In this document: positions 16,817 to 25,252 of the stretch, piece by piece
Layout of the letters: every line of letters starts with the position of its first letter
Position numbering within the stretch: the stretch's first letter is position 1
DNA from: CAADGU01 sp035444285
GTDB lineage: Bacteria; Chloroflexota; Anaerolineae; Promineifilales; Promineifilaceae
Length of the DNA: 64,000 bases
NCBI GenBank assembly: GCA_035444285.1
Contig: DAOMOK010000017.1
Coordinates: 97,774 to 161,773, forward strand
Direction: 5' to 3'
Translations under genes and position numbers: made by a program
The notes under the pieces: model-generated
The model's database searches: none
The model's input: only the letters and a program-made list of their open reading frames with translations
What the model was told of the DNA's origin: nothing

Positions 16817-16916
16817 GGGGATTATACTCTGTTTCGCGTGATATAATAGGCGCACTTGTAATCGGTGGCTATTACCGGCCATCAGCCACCAGCGGCAATA
16901 GACAAGGAGAAAAAAG

Positions 16917-17312
16917 ATGCATATTCAAATCACTGATGTGCTGATTGACCAGGAATCCGGGCTTATGATGGTAGAGTTTTCTAACCCATTTGGTGTGGCG
17001 GTGGGTGAGTGGCGGGGAGAAACGCCCCCCGAACGATTTAGCCATCATCGCGTAGAAATTGAAACCGCCAACCACCTCACCTGGGGCCAGGATATTGTGC
17101 CTGCGCCAGACGAACATTTCATTATAGACTATGACCTGAACCAGTTGGTGACGCTGCAAGGCCAGTTGGAAGCGATGCAACCGGATGGCGTGGCTTATTT
17201 ACGCATTGGCGCGGCGCTGGTAACAGTGAAAACCAGCGGCGAGCCTCTGCCTCTAGACAGTTATGTCCGCGCCAATGCCGATAAAATCATCCTTTTCCCC
17301 TATGAACCATAA
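16917..17312 (+). CDS. Conserved-looking hypothetical protein
   Basis: 131 residues, no signal peptide or membrane segment, and no family I recognise. A strong ribosome-binding site AAGGAG lies before ATG 16917, and a leader hairpin GGTGGCT/AGCCACC (about 16865-16891) sits upstream, with TATAAT at about 16843. The protein is acidic and beta-rich by eye. The next gene, a secreted beta-helix protein, starts inside its last codons, so the two are translationally coupled. Confidence 0.65.
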   Translation: MHIQITDVLIDQESGLMMVEFSNPFGVAVGEWRGETPPERFSHHRVEIETANHLTWGQDIVPAPDEHFIIDYDLNQLVTLQGQLEAMQPDGVAYLRIGAALVTVKTSGEPLPLDSYVRANADKIILFPYEP

Positions 17313-18567
17313 AGCCGGTCAATCACTGTGGTGGTCGTTTACCGCTGTTTTGTTCTGCCTTTTGACCGTCTGGAAGCTTCATCTGGCTGAAGCGCAACCG
17401 ACGCCACAAGGTCTGCCCCCCCTTTTATGCCCACCGTTGTCTCCATCTACTGGGCCGACCATCACCATTAGTAACGAAGCAGCCTTACGTAACCAGGCGT
17501 ATAATGCCGCGCCAGGCACAACCCTGCTCATCCAGCCGGGCACGTACCAGATGCAAAATTATGTCCATATCGTCAATGCCGGAATTAGCTTGCGCGGGGT
17601 CACGGGTAACCGGGGTGATGTCATTCTCGATTTTGGCGGTATGGTGGGTGGGCATTTTGGCATTCTGGTGGAAGCGGATGATGTGACCATTGCCGATCTG
17701 ACCATCCAAAACGCCAGCGATCATGCCGTTTCCATTCAGGGCCGAGACCGGCCCATTCTCTATAACCTGCACATCCGCGATATTGGCGACCAGTTGGTGA
17801 AGGTGAATCCATCTGGCAATGGCAGCGAAGATGGGCTATTGGCCTGTTCGCGGCTGGAATACACCACCACCGCGCCGGACGAATACACCAACGGCATCAG
17901 CGCCCACAACGCCCACCGCTGGCGGGTACGGGACAATGAATGGTATCGCATCCGTACACCGGGCAACAGCCCGGTACCCACCATCCTGTTCTGGTCGGGG
18001 TCATCAGACACGATTGTGGAGCGCAATTTGCTGGTGGATTGTTACCAGGGCATTGCGTTTGGCAATTCTGGGCACGGGGAGGGCGACCATATTCGGGGCA
18101 TTGTGCGCAACAACATGATTTACGCCAGCCAACCACATGACGTGGTCATTGAGATGGTACATGCTTCCGGCTGGTTGGTGGCGCACAACACGGCGCTGTT
18201 ACTCAATCCCGGTTCTGGGCTGACGTGGGGCATGGAGGCCCGTTTTAGCGACAGCCAGGGTACATTCGCCTATAATTTGACGAACATGAATATCTGGGGC
18301 GACCGGGATGGGGCCAACAGCACACTGACGGGCAATCTGACCAATGCCCAAAGCGGCTGGTTTGTGGATGCGGCGGCGGGCGATTTGCATCTGGCGGCTA
18401 CGGCCGTAACCGCCATAGACCAGGCCCACCCCATTCTCCAGGTGACGGACGATTTTGACGGCGACGGCCGTCCCGCCGGCCCGGCCCCTGACATTGGCGC
18501 CGACGAATACGGCAGCGTTCCTTTTGAACCGACTGATTGGATTTATTTACCCATTGTGAGCAGGTAG
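17302..18567 (+). CDS. Secreted right-handed beta-helix protein with YLP C-terminal tail
   Basis: 421 residues from ATG 17302. A signal peptide (SLWWSFTAVLFCLLTVWKLHLAEA) is followed by a parallel beta-helix with the pectate-lyase-like pattern: GTTLLIQPGTYQM, ISLRGVTGNRGDVILDF, VTIADLTIQNASDHAVSIQG, and repeated 'NxxxDN' turns. It ends with GPAPDIGADEYG and the tail WIYLPIVSR. The fold suggests polysaccharide binding or cleavage, fitting the GH20 and GH1 genes that follow, but catalytic residues are not evident. The final hydrophobic tail is shared with two other secreted proteins here. Confidence 0.8.
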   Translation: MNHKAGQSLWWSFTAVLFCLLTVWKLHLAEAQPTPQGLPPLLCPPLSPSTGPTITISNEAALRNQAYNAAPGTTLLIQPGTYQMQNYVHIVNAGISLRGVTGNRGDVILDFGGMVGGHFGILVEADDVTIADLTIQNASDHAVSIQGRDRPILYNLHIRDIGDQLVKVNPSGNGSEDGLLACSRLEYTTTAPDEYTNGISAHNAHRWRVRDNEWYRIRTPGNSPVPTILFWSGSSDTIVERNLLVDCYQGIAFGNSGHGEGDHIRGIVRNNMIYASQPHDVVIEMVHASGWLVAHNTALLLNPGSGLTWGMEARFSDSQGTFAYNLTNMNIWGDRDGANSTLTGNLTNAQSGWFVDAAAGDLHLAATAVTAIDQAHPILQVTDDFDGDGRPAGPAPDIGADEYGSVPFEPTDWIYLPIVSR

Positions 18568-18635
18568 CGGGTGGCAGGTGGCAAGTGGCATGTGGCAAGT
18601 AATTACCTGCCACATGCCACTTGCAACTTGCAACC
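18566..18635. repeat. GTGGCAA-type hairpin element
   Basis: GGTGGCAAGTGGCATGTGGCAAGT on the left arm faces ACCTGCCACATGCCACTTGC on the right arm. It starts at the stop codon of the beta-helix gene and is a plausible factor-independent stem, but lacks a T-run. Confidence 0.75.
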
Positions 18636-18656
18636 ATAAGAAACAACCTTTGAGAT

Positions 18657-20540
18657 ATGAACGACTTTATCCTTCTCCCCCACCCCCAATCCATCACGTA
18701 TACAGGGCAGATATTTAACCTGCCGGCAACAGGGCTGATTGCTCTGCATGGCGAGGATATACCGGCGATAATGTTCACGGCCGTCTGGCTGCAAGACGCG
18801 CTGTTTGAACAGGCCGGAGCGGATTATGAACTGGTGGCTGGTACAGGTGTGCCGCCAGGCCAGATCATCGTGCAGCTCAGCCTGGTTCCTGGCAGCGTGC
18901 GCCATGAACAGGGGTATGAGTTGACGGTGGGTGACGGCCGTGTAGACGCCATTGCCAATACCATTTCCGGCCTCTTTTACGCCGTGCAAACCCTTTGCCA
19001 ACTGCTGGAACAGGTGGGCAACGAACTGCCCACTCTACGCTGCCGTGATTGGCCGGACTTTCCCCAGCGCGGCGTGATGCTGGACATTAGCCGCAACAAA
19101 GTGCCCACCCTGGAAACCGTGCTCGATCTGGTAGACCTGCTGGCAAGTTGGAAAATCAACCAGTTACAGCTTTACACTGAGCACACCTTCGCCTACCGTC
19201 GTCACCCTATCGTCTGGCAAGAAGCGTCCCCCTTCACCGCTGAAGAAATCCTGATTCTGGATGCCTACTGCCACGACCGCTGCATGGACCTGGTACCCAA
19301 CCAGAACACCTTTGGCCACATGCACCACTGGCTGAAACACCCCGCTTACCAACACCTGGCCGAAAAAGCGGACGGGGCGCAGACGCCCTGGGGCTTTTAC
19401 AACCCGGAGCCATTTTCTCTCTCGCCAGCCGTGCCCGGCAGCCTGGAACTGGTGCGAGATTTGCTAGACGAACTGCTGCCCAATTTCCGCAGCCGCCAGG
19501 TGAATGTAGGTGGTGACGAGACGTATGACGTGGGCCAGGGTTTGAGCAAAGAGATGGTCGCCGAAAAAGGCAAAGGGCGTGTTTACCTGGAACATCTGCT
19601 GAAAATTTACCGGGAGGTGAAGGCGCGCGGCCGTACCATGCAGTTTTGGGGCGACATCATCATGGAGCACCCAGAATTGACCCGCGAACTGCCACGTGAC
19701 CTGATCGCCCTGGAATGGGGGTATGAAGCCGGGCATCCGTTTGGCGAACACGGCCGTCTCTTTGCCGAATCGGGTGTGCCGTTTTACGTTTGCCCTGGCA
19801 CGTCTAGCTGGAATACGTTGGGCGGGCGCACCCACAATGCCATCGGAAATTTGCAGAACGCGGCCACACACGGCCGTCAGCATGGCGCGGTCGGTTATCT
19901 GATCACCGATTGGGGCGACAACGGCCATATGCAGCCGCTGCCGGTCAGTTATCTGGGTTTTGCCGTGGGCGCGGCGCTCTCTTGGGCAGACGAGGCCAAC
20001 CGTGGGCTGGATGTGCCCGCCGCGCTCGACCGCTTCGCCTTCCATGACGAGGCCGGCATCATGGGGCAACTGGCCTACCATCTGGGCAATGTGTACGAGA
20101 TCACCCAAATCCCCAGTTTTAACGGCACACCCTATTTTTATGGTCTGGTGTATGACCTGGCGCAAATGGTGAACACCGATGATCCCACCGAAGCGTCGGC
20201 GCGGATGCAAAATTTACAAAAGGCGGTCACGGCCGTAGATGACCTGCTGACCCGTTTGCCCCAAACCGATATGCAGCGGGATGACGCCGACCTGATCGTC
20301 CAAGAGTTTGCCTGGGCCGGGGCGATGATTCAGCATGGCTGCCGCCGCCTCATCTGGGCTATTGGCCGGGCGCTCGGCCAGGAAGACGCTGTCCTACGGC
20401 AAACATTGGCGGCCGAAACCGAAACTTTATTGGCTAATTTTGAACGGATATGGCACGGCCGTAACCGCCCCGGTGGTTTCTCCGATAGCCTGACCCGCCT
20501 GCAAAAAATGGCGGCAGATTATACAGATTCAAGACCCTAA
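18657..20540 (+). CDS. Glycoside hydrolase family 20, beta-N-acetylhexosaminidase-like
   Basis: 627 residues. An N-terminal alpha/beta domain (about 1-125) precedes a GH20 barrel: RCRDWPDFPQRGVMLDISRNK, LASWKINQLQLYTEH and VNVGGDETYD with catalytic Asp 287 and Glu 288. These enzymes release N-acetylglucosamine or N-acetylgalactosamine by substrate-assisted catalysis. A helical C-terminal domain ends the protein. No signal peptide is seen, so it probably works in the cytoplasm on imported oligosaccharides, together with the GH1 enzyme downstream. The stop codon lies inside the hairpin at 20532. Confidence 0.88.
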   Translation: MNDFILLPHPQSITYTGQIFNLPATGLIALHGEDIPAIMFTAVWLQDALFEQAGADYELVAGTGVPPGQIIVQLSLVPGSVRHEQGYELTVGDGRVDAIANTISGLFYAVQTLCQLLEQVGNELPTLRCRDWPDFPQRGVMLDISRNKVPTLETVLDLVDLLASWKINQLQLYTEHTFAYRRHPIVWQEASPFTAEEILILDAYCHDRCMDLVPNQNTFGHMHHWLKHPAYQHLAEKADGAQTPWGFYNPEPFSLSPAVPGSLELVRDLLDELLPNFRSRQVNVGGDETYDVGQGLSKEMVAEKGKGRVYLEHLLKIYREVKARGRTMQFWGDIIMEHPELTRELPRDLIALEWGYEAGHPFGEHGRLFAESGVPFYVCPGTSSWNTLGGRTHNAIGNLQNAATHGRQHGAVGYLITDWGDNGHMQPLPVSYLGFAVGAALSWADEANRGLDVPAALDRFAFHDEAGIMGQLAYHLGNVYEITQIPSFNGTPYFYGLVYDLAQMVNTDDPTEASARMQNLQKAVTAVDDLLTRLPQTDMQRDDADLIVQEFAWAGAMIQHGCRRLIWAIGRALGQEDAVLRQTLAAETETLLANFERIWHGRNRPGGFSDSLTRLQKMAADYTDSRP

Positions 20541-20565
20541 GGGTTTTCTGAAACCCTTAGGGTCT
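20532..20565 (+). terminator. GACCC-AAGGG hairpin, second copy
   Basis: AGACCCTAAGGGTTT pairs with AAACCCTTAGGGTCT. The TAA inside the left arm (20538-20540) is the stop codon of the GH20 gene, the same layout as at 1231-1265 after the aminotransferase. It may also lower readthrough into GH1. Confidence 0.75.
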
Positions 20566-20589
20566 GTCTACCCATCACAAAGGACAAAC

Positions 20590-21948
20590 ATGACAACCTA
20601 TCACTTTCCCGAAAATTTCATTTGGGGTGCGGCTACTTCTTCTTACCAGATTGAAGGGGCCTGGCAGGCGGACGGCAAGGGTGAATCTATTTGGGATCGC
20701 TTCACGCATACGCCGGGCAAAATTGAAGACCAGAGTACCGGCGATGTGGCCTGCGACCATTATTACCGTTGGCCGGAAGATGTCGCCTTAATGCGCTCGC
20801 TCAACTTGCAGGCGTATCGCTTTTCCATCGCCTGGCCCCGTATTTTGCCGGAGGGGACGGGTCGGGTAAACCAGAAAGGGCTGGATTTTTACGGCCGTCT
20901 GGTTGATGGTCTGCTAGAAGCGGGCATCACCCCCTTCGCCACCCTCTACCATTGGGATTTGCCACAGACCTTGCAGGATAAAGGCGGTTGGCCGGAACGT
21001 TTCCTGGTAGATGCCTTTGCCGAATATGCTGATGTCGTCTCGCGTTACCTGGGCGACCGGGTGAAAAACTGGATGACACACAATGAACCCTGGGTAACCG
21101 CTTTTGTGGGCTATGAATTTGGCGAACATGCCCCGGGCTGGCGAGACCGGGCAGCGGCGCTGCGAGCGTCTCATCATTTGCTGTTGTCACACGGCCGTGC
21201 GGTGCCCATTATCCGCGCCAACAGCCCTCAGGCCAAAGTGGGTATCGTGCTCAACACCACCCACGCCTACCCCGCTTCCGCCAGCGCCGCCGATTATCAC
21301 CAGGGGCGGTGGCTGGATGGTTGGATTAACCGTTGGTTTATGGATCCGTTGTACGGCCGTCATTACCCCGCGGATATGGTTGCCTCGTTTGGCGCTCATC
21401 TGCCAGATGGCCTACATTTTGTGCAACCCGGCGACCTGGAGGTGATTGCCGTGCCCACCGACTTTCTGGGCGTTAATTTTTACACTCGCTCCGTAAACCG
21501 AGACGAACACGCGCCAGATAATCTGCCGCGTGCAGTTGACCCCACCGTAAATGAACATACGGAAATGGGTTGGGAGGTTTACCCGGACGCGCTGTTTGAA
21601 TTGCTCATCCGGCTGCACACCGATTACCGGGTTCCCAAAATCTATATCACCGAAAATGGGGCCAGTTACAGCGATGGGCCAGACGCGCACGGCCGTGTAC
21701 CTGACCATCGTCGTCTGGACTACATTCGCCGCCACCTGCTGGCCTGCCACCGGGCCATTGAGAATGGCGCGCCTTTGGCCGGGTATTTTGCCTGGTCGCT
21801 GCTAGATAATTTTGAATGGGCGAAGGGATATTTACAGCGGTTTGGCCTGGTGTGGGTGAATTATGAAACGCAGCAGCGCATCCCCAAAGACAGCGCCTTG
21901 TGGTATCGGGATGTCATTGCACGCAATGGCGTGAAACGTGATGCGTGA
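20590..21948 (+). CDS. bglA: Glycoside hydrolase family 1 beta-glucosidase
   Basis: 452 residues, full-length GH1 barrel. FIWGAATSSYQIEGA at the N-terminus, THNEPW with acid/base Glu 166, and YITENGAS with nucleophile Glu 355 are present, as are HWDLPQTL and SLLDNFEWAKGY. It hydrolyses beta-linked glucosides or related disaccharides in the cytoplasm (no signal peptide). It lies 50 bp after the GH20 gene and is probably in the same transcript. Its stop codon is in the GATGCGTGA arm of a short hairpin. Confidence 0.92.
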   Translation: MTTYHFPENFIWGAATSSYQIEGAWQADGKGESIWDRFTHTPGKIEDQSTGDVACDHYYRWPEDVALMRSLNLQAYRFSIAWPRILPEGTGRVNQKGLDFYGRLVDGLLEAGITPFATLYHWDLPQTLQDKGGWPERFLVDAFAEYADVVSRYLGDRVKNWMTHNEPWVTAFVGYEFGEHAPGWRDRAAALRASHHLLLSHGRAVPIIRANSPQAKVGIVLNTTHAYPASASAADYHQGRWLDGWINRWFMDPLYGRHYPADMVASFGAHLPDGLHFVQPGDLEVIAVPTDFLGVNFYTRSVNRDEHAPDNLPRAVDPTVNEHTEMGWEVYPDALFELLIRLHTDYRVPKIYITENGASYSDGPDAHGRVPDHRRLDYIRRHLLACHRAIENGAPLAGYFAWSLLDNFEWAKGYLQRFGLVWVNYETQQRIPKDSALWYRDVIARNGVKRDA

Positions 21949-21966
21949 GACACCCCTTCACGCATC
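21940..21966 (+). terminator. GATGCGTGA hairpin after GH1
   Basis: GATGCGTGA at 21940-21948 pairs with TCACGCATC at 21958-21966. The TGA of the left arm is the GH1 stop codon. There is no T-run, so it may be an mRNA-end stabiliser rather than a strong terminator. Confidence 0.55.
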
Positions 21967-22001
21967 ATTGTATGTGCAACTAAATTTTAAGGTCACGGCC
22001 G

Positions 22002-22031
22002 TTGACGGCCGTCTCACCGCAGATTTATAAT
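22002..22031 (+). promoter_or_regulatory. Strong sigma70-like promoter
   Basis: TTGACG, 18-bp spacer, TATAAT (22026-22031). Two ACGGCCGT octamers lie at 21994-22001 and 22005-22012, the second overlapping the -35 box. No protein gene starts within 300 bp downstream. Confidence 0.65.
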
Positions 22032-22038
22032 GTCGCCA

Positions 22039-22263
22039 TACCCTGAGCATTAACAACCCCTACCTATACCACCCCGGATGACACAGTAGATCGACTAGGA
22101 AAGTAGGCACTTTTGAAATCTCCGCTAGTGCGCCTGCATGCTTCCACACATGAAGTGAGCACGGGAAGCCAACATCTGTCAAAGGCCACCAAGAGATTCG
22201 CGTAAATTGAGCTGCTGAACACTTAGCCAATTCCAAATCTATTGTCACTCACCGGGGTTTTTT
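22039..22263 (+). ncRNA. Candidate structured ncRNA of about 190-225 nt
   Basis: Downstream of the promoter at 22002-22031 there is no convincing reading frame. ACCCCGG (22071-22077) pairs with CCGGGGT (22252-22258) and TGACA (22079-22083) with TGTCA (22243-22247), closing a stem around about 160 nt. The 3' strand of the stem runs into six T, as a terminator would. Inside, GCTTCC/GGAAGC and AGGC/GCCT form further helices. Length and closed-stem design are compatible with a 6S-like RNA, but I did not recognise a specific family. Confidence 0.5.
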
Positions 22264-22273
22264 ATGCCGATTA

Positions 22274-22308
22274 AAGAAGTTCAACTTCTCAGAAGAAGTT
22301 GAACTTCT
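22274..22308 (+). repeat. Double palindrome AAGAAGTTSAACTTCT
   Basis: Two copies of AAGAAGTTCAACTTCT-like sequence (second with G for C), each nearly self-complementary, separated by CAG. It lies between the candidate ncRNA and the first SGNH gene. It can fold as one long hairpin or two short ones. Confidence 0.7.
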
Positions 22309-22348
22309 AGCACCTGCATAATCCATCTCCCGGCGATACAATCAACTT

Positions 22349-23593
22349 ATGCAACGTTTGCTGGTGATTGGGATTGTGCTGCTCTTTTTAGGGCTGATTG
22401 GGCTGGGGATTGTGCGGCAGGAAATGGGCCTGGCTGTGGGCGTCACGGCCGTACCCACCCTGGCCCTCACCTTTGCGCCGGCCTTGCAGCCTGCACCGGC
22501 AACTGCTGCCGCTATCCCCGCCACCTTCACGTCGCCCGCCCCACTACCCGCCCAGGCCGGGCAGCCGCAAACAGCGCCAACGGCCGTGCCCCATGCCCAC
22601 ACCATTCAACCCGGCGAAACATTGTTTAGCATTGCCCAACAGTATGATCTGCCACTCGATCTATTGGCGGCTGCCAACCAGATTGTTGACCCCAGCCTGA
22701 TATTTGTCGGGCAGGTGCTGACAATTCCCACGGCCGTACCCGCCAGCACAGAAGCGATTGCGCTCATACAACCAACGGTAGAAACACCCCAGCTTGCCCA
22801 GCCCGAACCAACCACCCCTCTGGCAGCGGCCGATTTCTTGAACGGCGTCCCCCTGGCCAGCATCATCGTCATGCCTGAAAACGTACTTGCCAATGCCCGC
22901 GCCATTTTTGCCCAGGGGCAGGTTTACGGCCGTAACCCCCACGCTTACTCTAAGATCGGCGACAGCACCATCCAAAACCCGCACTTCATGGCCCGCTTTG
23001 ATCAGCCAGGCGGCTATAATCTGGGGCCGTATGCCTATCTGCAACCGGCGGTGGATTATTTTGTCGGATCCCATAGCCGGGAAGGCATGGCCGTGCGCAA
23101 AGGTCTGCACTCCTGGACGGCCACCGATCCGCTCTGGGCGGATAAAACCATTTGCCAGCCCAATGAGACGCCTGTGGTCTGCGAAATCCGGGTGCATAAC
23201 CCGGCCATCATCTTCATTCGGCTGGGGTCAAACGATGCGGGCATACCGCGTTCGTTTGACCAAAACGTGCGCCAGATTGTGGAAACGGCCATCGCCAACG
23301 GCGTTATTCCCGTCATTGGCACCAAAGCCGACCGCTTTGAAGGCAGCAACGCGAACAACGACATTTTGCGCCAGATTGCTGCCGATTACCAATTACCCTT
23401 ATGGGATTTTGACGTGGCCGCGCAAATGATTCCGGGGCGTGGTCTGGAAGTAGACAATGTGCATCTGACCGGCTTTTTTGCCCACGATTATGGGTCGCCC
23501 GTTGCCTTCCAGCGCGGGCATGGCGTTCACAGCCTGACGGCGCTGATGATGTTACAAACCTTATTGGATGAGGTAATTTTGCCCACCGAATGA
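22349..23593 (+). CDS. LysM-SGNH hydrolase-like exported protein (paralogue 1 of 3)
   Basis: 414 residues. An N-terminal signal anchor (4-22) precedes a Pro/Ala-rich stretch, a LysM domain at about 83-128 (HTIQPGETLFSIAQQYDL...GQVLTIP) that binds peptidoglycan or chitin, and an SGNH-hydrolase-like domain: GDST with Ser 206, RLGSNDAG (293-298) and DNVH (Asp 369, His 372). SGNH enzymes hydrolyse or transfer acyl groups. Two paralogues and an MBOAT acyltransferase follow on the same strand, as in polysaccharide or peptidoglycan O-acetylation systems. TACAAT ends 7 bp before the ATG, so the mRNA may be nearly leaderless. Confidence 0.75.
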   Translation: MQRLLVIGIVLLFLGLIGLGIVRQEMGLAVGVTAVPTLALTFAPALQPAPATAAAIPATFTSPAPLPAQAGQPQTAPTAVPHAHTIQPGETLFSIAQQYDLPLDLLAAANQIVDPSLIFVGQVLTIPTAVPASTEAIALIQPTVETPQLAQPEPTTPLAAADFLNGVPLASIIVMPENVLANARAIFAQGQVYGRNPHAYSKIGDSTIQNPHFMARFDQPGGYNLGPYAYLQPAVDYFVGSHSREGMAVRKGLHSWTATDPLWADKTICQPNETPVVCEIRVHNPAIIFIRLGSNDAGIPRSFDQNVRQIVETAIANGVIPVIGTKADRFEGSNANNDILRQIAADYQLPLWDFDVAAQMIPGRGLEVDNVHLTGFFAHDYGSPVAFQRGHGVHSLTALMMLQTLLDEVILPTE

Positions 23594-23600
23594 ATAGCTT

Positions 23601-24647
23601 ATGAATCTAAAAAGGATCTGTTTATTTCTTTGTATATGCAGTTTGGGTGGCGTGACAGCCTGCGCCACCCCAACGGCCGTGCCTACGGCCGTACCCACCC
23701 TTTCAATCATAGCGACAGCCACGCCGTCAGCCGCCACAGTGGATGTAACAGCCACGGCCGTACCCCTGCCCACAGACACGGCCGTACTTTCCCCTACAGC
23801 CACGCCCACACTGCCGCCGACCAACACGCCTGTGCCGTCCGTGGCGCCCACGGCGACCGAAACGCCCACCATTACACCCACTCCCCTGCCGCCGCTCAAC
23901 GGCCTTACCATTCAGGACATCCTGATTATGGACGAGGCCACCGCAGCCAATGTGCGCCAGATATACGCCGCCGGGCAGCAGCTCGGCCGTGATCCGCGCG
24001 CCTACTCCATCCTGGGTGACAGCACCGTGATGACGCCCCACCTGCTGGCGCGCTTCGACCGGCCCGACTTGAACCTGGATCAATACGCCTATTTGCAGCC
24101 AACGGTGGATCATTTTCAGGGTATCTGGAAACGATTTGGCGTGGCTACCAATTACGGCCTGCACGCCTGGTCGGTTTTTGACCCCATGTGGGCGGACAAG
24201 AATTGGTGTGTGCCCAATGAGGATTTACTCGCCTGCGAAGTGCGGCTGCAAAATCCAGCCTTTCTGCTCATCCGGCTCGGCTCGAACGACGCCGGCTCGC
24301 CCACAGGCTTTTACTATAACGTGCGGCTGGTGATCGAATACGCCATTGCCAACGGCATTGTGCCCATCATCATCACCAAACCAGACCGCTTTGAAGGGGA
24401 CAATACTAACAACGAGATTTTGCTGGAACTGGCGGCCCGCTATCAGGTGCCTGTATGGGATTTAGACCGGGTGGCGGAGACGCTGCCCGGCAAGGGCTTA
24501 AACACAGATCAGGTGCATATGGTGGAATACCCGGCCAACGATTATAGCGATCCGGCCGTCTTTAGCAGCGGTCATGCCATGCAAGATTTGGCCGGGCTGA
24601 TGGTGCTGCAAGCCATCCTCCAGGCAGTGCAATTGGTCGAGGATTAG
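23601..24647 (+). CDS. SGNH hydrolase-like lipoprotein (paralogue 2 of 3)
   Basis: 348 residues. The signal peptide ends in the lipobox GVTAC, then a Thr/Pro/Ala linker of about 80 residues, partly encoded by four ACGGCCGT octamers that read as Thr-Ala-Val. The catalytic domain repeats paralogue 1: ILGDSTVMTPH, LIRLGSNDAGSP and NTDQVHM. Flanking landmarks 'YAYLQPTVDHF' and 'VPIIITKPDRFEGDN' are also conserved among the three. No LysM domain. It starts 7 bp after paralogue 1, so they form an operon. Expected location: outer face of the membrane. Confidence 0.75.
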   Translation: MNLKRICLFLCICSLGGVTACATPTAVPTAVPTLSIIATATPSAATVDVTATAVPLPTDTAVLSPTATPTLPPTNTPVPSVAPTATETPTITPTPLPPLNGLTIQDILIMDEATAANVRQIYAAGQQLGRDPRAYSILGDSTVMTPHLLARFDRPDLNLDQYAYLQPTVDHFQGIWKRFGVATNYGLHAWSVFDPMWADKNWCVPNEDLLACEVRLQNPAFLLIRLGSNDAGSPTGFYYNVRLVIEYAIANGIVPIIITKPDRFEGDNTNNEILLELAARYQVPVWDLDRVAETLPGKGLNTDQVHMVEYPANDYSDPAVFSSGHAMQDLAGLMVLQAILQAVQLVED

Positions 24648-24671
24648 CTATAATTTGCCACTATTGTTTGT

Positions 24672-24738
24672 GAGCAGACGAGCAGGTGAGGGGGTGATCT
24701 TGTCACCCGTTGCTCCCTCACCCCCTCACCTGCTCACC
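24672..24738. repeat. GAGCAGGTGAGGGGGTGA hairpin
   Basis: GAGCAGGTGAGGGGGTGA (24680-24697) is perfectly complementary to TCACCCCCTCACCTGCTC (24718-24735). A related unfolded GAGCAGGTGAGGGG stretch lies at 29375-29398. The unit also resembles the CACCTGCTCACCCC part of the linker of the third SGNH gene. Confidence 0.8.
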
Positions 24739-24762
24739 CCATCAACACTCGGAGGAGACTGG

Positions 24763-25134
24763 ATGAAGAAACTCTTTTGGATTGTATTGGTCACGGCCGT
24801 GCTCGCCGCCTGTGGTGGTCAATCTGGTGGTGGCGACCCGGTAACCACGGTTGAGAACTATTTGCAGGCCAAAGTGAAAAGTGATGAAAACACTATCCGC
24901 AGCCTGCTTTGCTCGGAAATGGAGCAGTTTGCCGAACGGGAAATCCGTACCTTTGACAGTGTGCAGGATGTGACGATTGAAGATATGGCCTGTACGGACA
25001 CGGGTGGTGGTCGCGTGGCCTGCACTGGCGTCATCAAAGCCACCTACGGCACGGAACAGACCGAATTCCAACTCACCAACTACCGCGTCGTCCAGGAGGA
25101 CGGCGAATGGAAATGGTGCGGCGAAACCCAGTGA
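24763..25134 (+). CDS. Small lipoprotein of unknown function
   Basis: 123 residues from ATG 24763, with GGAGGAG nine bases upstream. Signal peptide MKKLFWIVLVTAVLA ends at lipobox LAAC, then GGQSGGGDP linker and a compact domain (VENYLQAKVKSDENTIRSLLC ... GEWKWCGE) resembling DUF4878/NTF2-like lumazine-binding-type lipoproteins, although the match is only by pattern. It separates the second and third SGNH paralogues and probably belongs to the same transcript. Confidence 0.7.
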   Translation: MKKLFWIVLVTAVLAACGGQSGGGDPVTTVENYLQAKVKSDENTIRSLLCSEMEQFAEREIRTFDSVQDVTIEDMACTDTGGGRVACTGVIKATYGTEQTEFQLTNYRVVQEDGEWKWCGETQ

Positions 25135-25135
25135 C

Positions 25136-25252
25136 ATGAAACGCCTTTTCTCTCGTGAAAACCTCATCGCCATTGCTCTATGTCTGCTTGTCATCTTATT
25201 GATCATCGTCACCACAGACAGCGCCCCCCAATGGATTTACCAGGGCTTTTAA
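25136..25252 (+). CDS. 38-residue single-pass membrane peptide
   Basis: ATG 25136 begins one base after the stop of the previous lipoprotein. The peptide MKRLFSRENLIAIALCLL... has a positive N-terminus, one hydrophobic helix (about residues 10-26) and a short C-terminus ending QWIYQGF. Tight spacing and an N-in topology make it plausible as a real small membrane protein of the SGNH/MBOAT locus. I know of no family for it. Confidence 0.55.
   Translation: MKRLFSRENLIAIALCLLVILLIIVTTDSAPQWIYQGF

Noticed and set aside
22060..22248. 62-codon minus-strand frame in the candidate ncRNA
   Set aside because: No ribosome-binding site or family; its codons coincide with predicted helices of the RNA candidate.
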